From: JAAYFT01 sp036562765
GTDB taxonomy: Bacteria > Bacillota > Clostridia > Tissierellales > Tissierellaceae
Reading direction: 5' to 3'
Length of the DNA: 11,475 nt
Assembly: GCA_036562765.1 (NCBI GenBank)
Contig: DATCJO010000021.1
Location: 1 to 11,475, forward strand
Shown here: piece after piece, positions 7,402 to 11,475 of the stretch
Layout of the letters: each line of letters begins with the position of its first letter
Numbering within the stretch: position 1 is the first letter of the stretch
Program-made: the position numbers and the translations under genes
Notes under the pieces: model-generated
Seen by the model: the letters and a program-made list of their open reading frames with translations, nothing else
Database searches by the model: none
Told to the model about the DNA's origin: nothing

Positions 7402-7896
7402 ATGGATAAGGAAAGGAGGATAGACAAATATGAAAGTATAATTAATTATTTGGTGTCCTCGGTCCGTCCCAACATTAAGGAAGATTTGAAGCAAGATTTG
7501 TATATGTTGGCGTGGAAAATATTGAATTCAAAGATCAAACCAAAAGATTTAGATTCTTATATTTTTATCGTGTTAAGAAACGAACGCAACAGACTGCTTA
7601 AAAAGCCGCTTTACCAATCGAGCCCATCCTTAAATGAAAGCATTAATGGCGAAACTGAGCATGAATTAATTGATTTTATTGTAGATGAAAAGTATAATCG
7701 CGATAGTTTAGATTTGCATATGGATTTAGAAAAAATTATCTCAAATAATTTATCTGCATTTGCTGGACAAGTTATCTGCGAATATTACTATCAAAATTTA
7801 AAGGAAAAGGAAATTGCGGAAAGGCACGGCGTCACACAGCAATATATTTCGAAAACGCTTAGAAAAGCATTAAGGAAAATTCAGTCTTTACTATAA
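7402..7896 (+). CDS. Small sigma-70-family (TcdR/ECF-like) sigma factor
   Basis: 164 residues from ATG 7402, which has AGAGGAG 7 nt upstream. An in-frame upstream start at 7327 would add 25 hydrophobic residues, lacks a ribosome binding site and overlaps the likely transcription start, so it is not used. Residues 8-68 look like region 2 (ESIINYLVSSV, EDLKQDLYMLAWKIL, SYIFIVLRNERNRLL). Residues 119-162 look like region 4 with a helix-turn-helix (LKEKEIAERHGVTQQYISKTLRKALRKI). The 50 residues between are an acidic linker. No anti-sigma gene is adjacent. The protein would direct RNA polymerase to one or a few promoters; the natural candidate is the divergent leftward operon 230 bp away. The size and position are like TcdR/UviA-type sigma factors. 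An ECF factor of another group is the main alternative. Confidence 0.85.
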   Translation: MDKERRIDKYESIINYLVSSVRPNIKEDLKQDLYMLAWKILNSKIKPKDLDSYIFIVLRNERNRLLKKPLYQSSPSLNESINGETEHELIDFIVDEKYNRDSLDLHMDLEKIISNNLSAFAGQVICEYYYQNLKEKEIAERHGVTQQYISKTLRKALRKIQSLL

Positions 7897-7961
7897 AAGG
7901 TTATTTAAATATTTGAGTCTGCTTTAGGTATTGATCAAATGTTCCGACTTTAAATAAAAAA

Positions 7962-8006
7962 GCTGTAACTTGAGTAATCACGTGATTACTCAAGATACAG
8001 CTTTTT
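7962..8006. terminator. Long bidirectional hairpin terminator
   Basis: A perfect 24-bp palindrome (7970-7993, centre CACGTG) is extended outward past a 2x2 mismatch by GCTGTA/TACAGC (7962-7967 and 7996-8001). It is flanked by a run of A on the left and TTTTT on the right, so it can terminate in both directions. It serves the sigma factor gene (stop at 7896) and, leftward, the short unit starting near 8202. Confidence 0.85.
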
Positions 8007-8059
8007 CAATTGCATCTTTCAAGCGGTTTCTTCAAAAAATAATGCCCTCGCATAACCAT
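8006..8059 (-). CDS. Candidate 17-residue mini-ORF (MVMRGHYFLKKPLE...)
   Basis: GGAGGGG ends a few bases before ATG 8059, and the frame closes with TGA at 8006-8008, directly abutting the hairpin terminator. The internal stretch MRGHYFLKKPLE resembles the other mini-ORF peptide MRNLYFKKPP. A second purine-rich GGAGGGGGAG followed by ATGCGCTAA lies just upstream. Existence as a translated peptide is unproven. Confidence 0.3.
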   Translation of the reverse strand: MVMRGHYFLKKPLERCN

Positions 8060-8208
8060 CTTCCCCTCCAGCATATTATTAGCGCATACTCCCCCTCCAA
8101 CAAATTTGTTTAGAATAATATAGAACCCCCAAAATCAAAAAACTAACGTGAAGAGTGTCATTACGATGTTTTTCTATCTGTACTTTTTTGCTTCTGTTGT
8201 AAACTTTC

Positions 8209-8236
8209 ATTATATAAATTTGAAACTATATAGCAA
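8209..8236 (-). promoter_or_regulatory. Candidate leftward promoter for a short transcript
   Basis: On the leftward strand TTGCTA (8236-8231), a 16-nt spacer and a perfect TATAAT (8214-8209) form a plausible sigma-A promoter. Transcription from about 8202 to the hairpin at 7962-8001 gives a transcript of roughly 240 nt with no gene longer than 43 codons. Confidence 0.45.
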
Positions 8237-8321
8237 TCATTAAAGCTTTAATATTTACTTTTCGTTTATAATTATTTAGAATAGTTTCACCCCTCGGGCT
8301 AAAAGAATTCACTTAATCGTT

Positions 8322-9083
8322 TTATTTTTGCAAATTATTTAGCGTTCCCTCTTTTATGTGATATTTAATATTATTACATTTACAAAAATCAATTAAATCA
8401 TTGACCAAACTTTTAAAAAATTTATCCTTATCTTTATATGAGGTTGCAGTTTTATTATAATTTATTTTTCCAAAAACAATTTTGTCTACAAATTTAATAG
8501 ATTCAAGTATTTTAGTAAAGTCTTGCTTTATTATATTAGGTGTAGGGTAAGGTTCTATGCTTACCCAAGTTTTAAATCCTTTTTCTTTCATCTTTTTTAG
8601 AGATCTAATTCTATCTTCATATGGTGCTGCTCCCGGTTCCATTATTTCTCTAAACTTTTCATCTAAAGATATTAACGTTATGCCAAAAGAATAGTTCTTT
8701 GGTAAGTCGTATAGAGATTCAGGGAAAATGCTCTTTGTTAAAACGCTTGCTTGAATTCCATGTTCAGCTAACATGTGCAAAATATCAATTGATGCATTCA
8801 CAACCTCATCATGCCCAAACATAAATGGATCAGTGGTAAAGCAAAGGTGTAAATTTTTAATTCTATTCTTATATCTTGATATTTCCCTTTCTAATATTTC
8901 TTTATAATTTTCAACTAGCCTTGGTTTTAACCAATCATTATAATCTTTAATTTCACCAAACCTTCTTTTTAACATCATAGCATAACATGGATATTTGCAA
9001 CCGTGTGAGCACCCAAGGACATGATTAAGGGTATAATCGCCATATTCAACTGCAGTTCTATAAATTAAGGTTTTTCGTTTCAT
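8322..9083 (-). CDS. Three-Cys-motif radical-SAM-like protein, TcmP partner
   Basis: 253 residues from ATG 9083. A TTG start at 9101 would add six residues overlapping the TcmP stop and has no ribosome binding site, whereas TAGGTGG lies 7 nt before ATG 9083. The motif LGCSHGCKYPCYA gives C25, C29 and C33 (CX3CX3C), one residue wider than the classical radical SAM CX3CX2C. It is followed by features I associate with this family: DW and KP near 50, LCFTTDPFM, ITLISLDE, MEPGAAPY, KTWVSIEPYPTP, KIVFGKINYNK and YHIKEGT. The protein is expected to hold an iron-sulfur cluster in a spore-photoproduct-lyase-like TIM barrel. Its substrate is not known. It starts 11 bp after the TcmP-like gene, so the two are one operon, matching the known pairing of three-Cys-motif proteins with TcmP. 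Confidence 0.85.
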   Translation of the reverse strand: MKRKTLIYRTAVEYGDYTLNHVLGCSHGCKYPCYAMMLKRRFGEIKDYNDWLKPRLVENYKEILEREISRYKNRIKNLHLCFTTDPFMFGHDEVVNASIDILHMLAEHGIQASVLTKSIFPESLYDLPKNYSFGITLISLDEKFREIMEPGAAPYEDRIRSLKKMKEKGFKTWVSIEPYPTPNIIKQDFTKILESIKFVDKIVFGKINYNKTATSYKDKDKFFKSLVNDLIDFCKCNNIKYHIKEGTLNNLQK

Positions 9084-9094
9084 AAAGCAACCAC

Positions 9095-10288
9095 CTACCA
9101 AATGATATAATCATCATTAATTGGAAATTTATAAACATAACCATTTTTTTTAGAAGCAATCTCAACATTAAAATAATCTTTCAGGTTTTTATTGATATCC
9201 TGTATAACATTAGGTATATACACATGAGTATCTAGGTACTTCTTTAAATCTTTCTTTTTTACATTACGCCCATAAAAATTATTGTATATTTCTCTTGCGA
9301 AAAAATATGGCGAACAAAATACATGTTTTTCTTTCTCTACTGAAGAATACGGATTATCAAAAAATGGAAATGCTAATTGACCTTTAGGTTCATACTTAGT
9401 TTTTTGCTGTCTATACATTTCTTTTTTAAACAATTCTTTTGCTTTCAAACTCCTTGAGAAAAATACTATGTCATAAACTGAAGAATCAACACTATTGAAA
9501 ACAGGAGCATAAGCTAGTTTTGAACCATCAATCTGGAGTTTTTGCTTAAGTAAATCTAATATTCTATTTCTAAAAAATTGCCTTCTTTCAGGTCCGGTTT
9601 TGTTTGATAATGCTAACTGAATCTCTTCAAAATGCATCTGATAACTTCTTTCATAACGCTTAATAACTTCTGGACTTTTAGCCGCTAACAACCCTCTGTT
9701 TGGATCATTTTGGTGAAAGTGTGTAAGGATTAAATCTATTCCCTTGTCCTTACTATTCAAAGTTCTTTTTATTAACGCAACTATTTCATTCCAATGTATA
9801 TCAACATTAAAAGGATCATAAAAGAATAAAATGTGTACATTTTTTTTGAATTGTAAGAAGTTTATTAAACAAGTAATAATATCTTTTACATCATAATTTT
9901 TATAATAAATTTTGACTTTTGGATTTATATTATGCAAGTGGCATTTCTGACATTCAATAGCTTGATAGTCAATGTCATTTAGAATAATTTCAAAGCTAAA
10001 ATCAGTATACTTCTTACAATATTTTTCAAACAGATTTGCTACTCGCAATGAGGTCCCCTTAATTTCATTTTTGTCTTTGTTCTGATAATAACCTGAATTT
10101 GCCATAGCATCCACAAAAATTATACCCTTATACGAAAGTTTTGATTGACATTGACATATTTTGTTTATCCAAGCTTCTACATACTTTTCAATCATTTTAA
10201 TTTTATTCTCAGTACCAACGTGAATTGGTTTGTCCCCCACAGTGTAACACTTTTGGTTTGTTACATAATATGAACATATTTCTCTCAT
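9095..10288 (-). CDS. tcmP: Three-Cys-motif partner protein TcmP
   Basis: 397 residues; ATG 10288 is preceded by the moderate site GGATGGGGAT. Residues 20-45 (DKPIHVGTENKIKMIEKYVEAW) match the family's 'H...K...l..Yl..w' opening. A Rossmann, methyltransferase-like core follows: IIFVDAMANSGYY (about 56-68, glycine-loop position), GTS (78-80), NDID (104-107), FFYDPFN (155-161) and LILTHFHQND. The C-terminal 80 residues (KKDLKKYLDTHVYIPNVI onward) may form a winged helix. Known members lie next to three-Cys-motif radical-SAM-like proteins, as here, but the biochemical role of the pair is not established. The SAM-binding fold is inferred from motif order; the glycine loop is unusually poor in glycine. 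Confidence 0.85.
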   Translation of the reverse strand: MREICSYYVTNQKCYTVGDKPIHVGTENKIKMIEKYVEAWINKICQCQSKLSYKGIIFVDAMANSGYYQNKDKNEIKGTSLRVANLFEKYCKKYTDFSFEIILNDIDYQAIECQKCHLHNINPKVKIYYKNYDVKDIITCLINFLQFKKNVHILFFYDPFNVDIHWNEIVALIKRTLNSKDKGIDLILTHFHQNDPNRGLLAAKSPEVIKRYERSYQMHFEEIQLALSNKTGPERRQFFRNRILDLLKQKLQIDGSKLAYAPVFNSVDSSVYDIVFFSRSLKAKELFKKEMYRQQKTKYEPKGQLAFPFFDNPYSSVEKEKHVFCSPYFFAREIYNNFYGRNVKKKDLKKYLDTHVYIPNVIQDINKNLKDYFNVEIASKKNGYVYKFPINDDYIIW

Positions 10289-10340
10289 GATTGATCCCCA
10301 TCCTTACTGATTTAACATTTTATTTTATATTATCATATTA

Positions 10341-10349
10341 ATTGTACCA
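10341..10349 (-). promoter_or_regulatory. Extended -10 promoter of the TcmP operon
   Basis: On the leftward strand TGGTACAAT fits TGnTAnAAT. It lies about 52 bp before the TcmP start codon. A convincing -35 is absent; the upstream strand is T-rich. Confidence 0.5.
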
Positions 10350-10369
10350 TAAAAGAACACAAAAAAGAA

Positions 10370-10384
10370 GGAACAAGGTGTTCC
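10370..10384. repeat. Short inverted repeat upstream of the TcmP promoter
   Basis: GGAAC-AAGGT-GTTCC is a 5-bp inverted repeat with 5-nt spacer, about 20 bp upstream of the -10. It could be an operator half-site pair or the base of a weak hairpin. No regulator gene is nearby. Confidence 0.25.
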
Positions 10385-10404
10385 AAGCAACTAAAGGCAA
10401 ATAA

Positions 10405-10428
10405 AATACCAACGCATAGGTTGGTATT
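10405..10428 (-). terminator. Hairpin terminator upstream of the TcmP operon
   Basis: AATACCAAC and GTTGGTATT form a perfect 9-bp stem with a 6-nt loop. On the leftward strand it is followed by TTTTATTT, so it would end transcripts coming from the decayed genes to its right and insulate the TcmP operon. Confidence 0.6.
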
Positions 10429-10476
10429 GATAAGTAAATTTTTGTTTAAAATATTATTTTTATAAAATATCAGTCT

Positions 10477-10732
10477 TTAACTTATCACATAATATTCATT
10501 TTCTTCTTTGAGCTGTACTTTTATGACTTCATTAATATTAATAACATTCTGCACCGCTTCGATTAATTTTTCGCTTCCAACATCTATCAAAGGTTCATAC
10601 ATAAAACTATTAATATGAATAAATGAAGGCGCAAATTATAAAAGAATTTTGTACAATCTCTTTTTCTTCACTTGTTAGATGGTCTTCAACTAAATCATAC
10701 AATAAACGAGATTGATTTAATGGACACGAGAC
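10477..10732 (-). pseudogene. Frameshifted C-terminal gene fragment, unidentified
   Basis: Two leftward reading frames join into one sensible sequence. The first, from 10732, reads CPLNQSRLLYDLVEDHL, then TSEEKEIVQNSFIICAF, and stops at 10610-10612. The second continues as FIHINSFMYEPLID, then VGSEKLIEAVQNVININE, and ends YYVIS at the TAA 10477-10479. A one-base shift near 10610-10640 accounts for the break. Upstream the frame is closed by TGA (10733-10735) and there is no start with a ribosome binding site, so the 5' part is lost. The combined 80 or so residues look like the helical end of a larger protein that I do not recognise. Confidence 0.55.
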
Positions 10733-10743
10733 TCAAATCTGAC

Positions 10744-10793
10744 AAAAAGGTCTATGTTTTCTTAGCTAAATGAGAATCAACATAGACCTTTTT
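10744..10793. terminator. Bidirectional 15-bp-stem hairpin
   Basis: AAAAAGGTCTATGTT (10744-10758) and its exact inverse complement (10779-10793) flank a 20-nt loop, which itself can pair TTCT with AGAA. Runs of A and T at the outer ends make it a terminator in either direction. It overlaps the end of the 50-codon ORF. Confidence 0.7.
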
Positions 10794-10904
10794 ATCATTG
10801 TTTTGAAAATTTAACCAACAGAATTCTAAACAGGGACAGTTTTTCGTCCATAAATATTTAATTTTTACAGTATTCTTTACAGACCCTTTATTATTTTGTT
10901 TCAT
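10752..10904 (-). CDS. 50-residue basic hypothetical protein
   Basis: ATG 10904 is preceded by GCGGAGGAAAAAGA, a strong ribosome binding site. The peptide starts MKQNNKGSVKNTVKIKYLW, has a C-P-C-L-E-F-C cluster around residues 23-29 and ends HLAKKT. The stop codon (10752-10754) lies within the distal arm of the hairpin terminator. It starts 22 bp after the end of the disrupted membrane protein and may have been co-transcribed with it. I recognise no family. The strong initiation signal is the main support. Confidence 0.4.
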   Translation of the reverse strand: MKQNNKGSVKNTVKIKYLWTKNCPCLEFCWLNFQNNDKKVYVDSHLAKKT

Positions 10905-10925
10905 TCTTTTTCCTCCGCTCTCAAA

Positions 10926-11475
10926 TTAGCCGACCTCATCAATAATTAGAGCTAATTTTGTATGCTTTAAATATATAAAAGTGTATGTCTTATTTAATTC
11001 AGTATCATTAACATTTAATGTAATTTGATTGCCATTAACATCCCGAATTAATAGGTTGTAAATATTTATTTGAAACAGCAATGTCTCCTATAGCTTTTCT
11101 TTTTTTATATTCTATAACTTCCTCTGTGAAATAACTAAAATTATGAGATCTTACGGCTTTCAAATCTTTGATGTAAGGAACAAATTTATACCATAACCAT
11201 ACTACAAAAATCAGACAAACAATTATGATAAAAATATAAATACCTTTATTCCTAATATTATCAAGACTTACAATCCTGTTTCTAAAAATTATTAATAAAA
11301 CTATCACCACAGTTAAAATAAATATACCGAAAAAAATAACCAAAATCCTTCGTAAAATTTGTTAACTAATTTCAATTCTGTTTCCATTTTGCCCCACCCT
11401 ATTGCCAATTTTTTTGCTTCGTAATTTGCTAGGTATTCATCACAATTTTTAATTTCTCCTATTCCCATAAATAAA
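10926..11475 (-). pseudogene. Two-TM membrane protein gene broken by two frameshifts, 5' end possibly off window
   Basis: Three leftward frames read as one protein. The first, from ATG 11468 or beyond the edge, begins MGIGEIKNCDEYLANYEAKK and reaches VNKFYEGF. Near 11343 one missing T in TTTTGG moves reading to LVIFFGIFILTVVIVLLIIF, then a second hydrophobic segment (GIYIFIIIVCLIFVVWLWY), PYIKDLKAV and IGDIAVSN. Near 11057-11065 one extra A in AAATAAATA moves it to IYNLLIRDVNGNQITLNV, then YTFIYLKHTKLALIIDEVG and TAA at 10926-10928. The restored protein would have about 190 residues: cytoplasmic start, two membrane helices and a beta-rich tail. Only a weak TTG could start the middle frame alone (11343), giving a 102-residue product. 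Function unknown. Confidence 0.6.

Larger units (their letters stand above)
7897..8321. other. Gene-poor spacer between sigma gene and TcmP operon
   Basis: Apart from the hairpin, the mini-ORF and the candidate promoter listed separately, I see no gene. The + strand between 8041 and 8130 is C-rich (two CCCCTCC runs), unlike the surrounding AT-rich DNA. The 3' end of the radical SAM gene lacks an obvious T-tailed terminator; the nearby CCCGAGGGG (8291-8299 region) folds too poorly to be one. Confidence 0.5.

Noticed and set aside
8079..8210. Leftward 43-codon ORF starting MKVYNRSKKV
   Set aside because: Its ATG overlaps the candidate TATAAT and has no ribosome binding site, so it could not be translated from that promoter.
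8285..8305. CCCGAGGGG as a terminator of the TcmP operon
   Set aside because: The stem is three pairs with a two-base loop, too small to fold, and no T-run follows.
1..11475. CRISPR array, tRNA or rRNA genes, insertion sequence
   Set aside because: No regularly spaced repeats, no tRNA-like cloverleaf or rRNA segments, and no transposase motifs or terminal inverted repeats with target duplications were seen.
1..11475. Mycoplasma genetic code (TGA as Trp)
   Set aside because: Trp is encoded by TGG in the main genes and TGA ends the 95-residue gene within a normal ATGA overlap.

Overview
The window is AT-rich DNA from a low-GC Gram-positive bacterium (Bacillota, possibly an Erysipelotrichia-, RF39- or Acholeplasma-like lineage). 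This rests on base composition, strong GGAGG-type ribosome binding sites, T-tailed intrinsic terminators and the gene families present. TGA is used as a normal stop and Trp is encoded by TGG, so the Mycoplasma code is not in use. I cannot name a species.

Left region (1-7896). A leftward gene series reads, in order of transcription: a 95-residue and a 155-residue single-pass membrane protein (4-bp ATGA overlap), an intrinsic terminator, a 10-codon mini-ORF with a strong ribosome binding site, a 287-residue protein with a C-terminal nucleotidyltransferase domain and what looks like a degenerate Fic domain in front, and 14 bp later a giant YD/RHS-repeat protein. The giant protein has at least 1794 residues, no signal peptide, and a C-terminus beyond the left edge. 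Facing this series is a rightward gene for a small sigma-70-like factor. A dedicated sigma factor, small holin-like membrane proteins and a very large leaderless protein together recall the TcdR-TcdE-toxin and UviA-UviB-bacteriocin loci of clostridia. The analogy is an inference, but it is the most interesting reading of the window.

Middle region (7897-8321). This stretch has no clear gene. It holds a long, near-perfect hairpin terminator after the sigma gene. It also holds a candidate short leftward transcription unit (promoter near 8209-8236, same hairpin as its end) with a 17-codon mini-ORF whose peptide resembles the one upstream of the nucleotidyltransferase gene.

Right-middle region (8322-10350). 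A two-gene leftward operon encodes a TcmP-like 'three-Cys-motif partner' protein with a methyltransferase-like Rossmann core, followed by its three-cysteine radical-SAM-like partner protein. An extended -10 promoter lies upstream.

Right end (10370-11475). This part looks decayed: a frameshifted C-terminal fragment of an unidentified protein, a 50-codon ORF running into a 15-bp-stem hairpin, and a two-TM membrane protein readable as one protein only across two apparent single-base frameshifts. Because a 5.4-kb frame is perfectly open elsewhere in the window, genuine gene decay is more likely than poor sequence quality.
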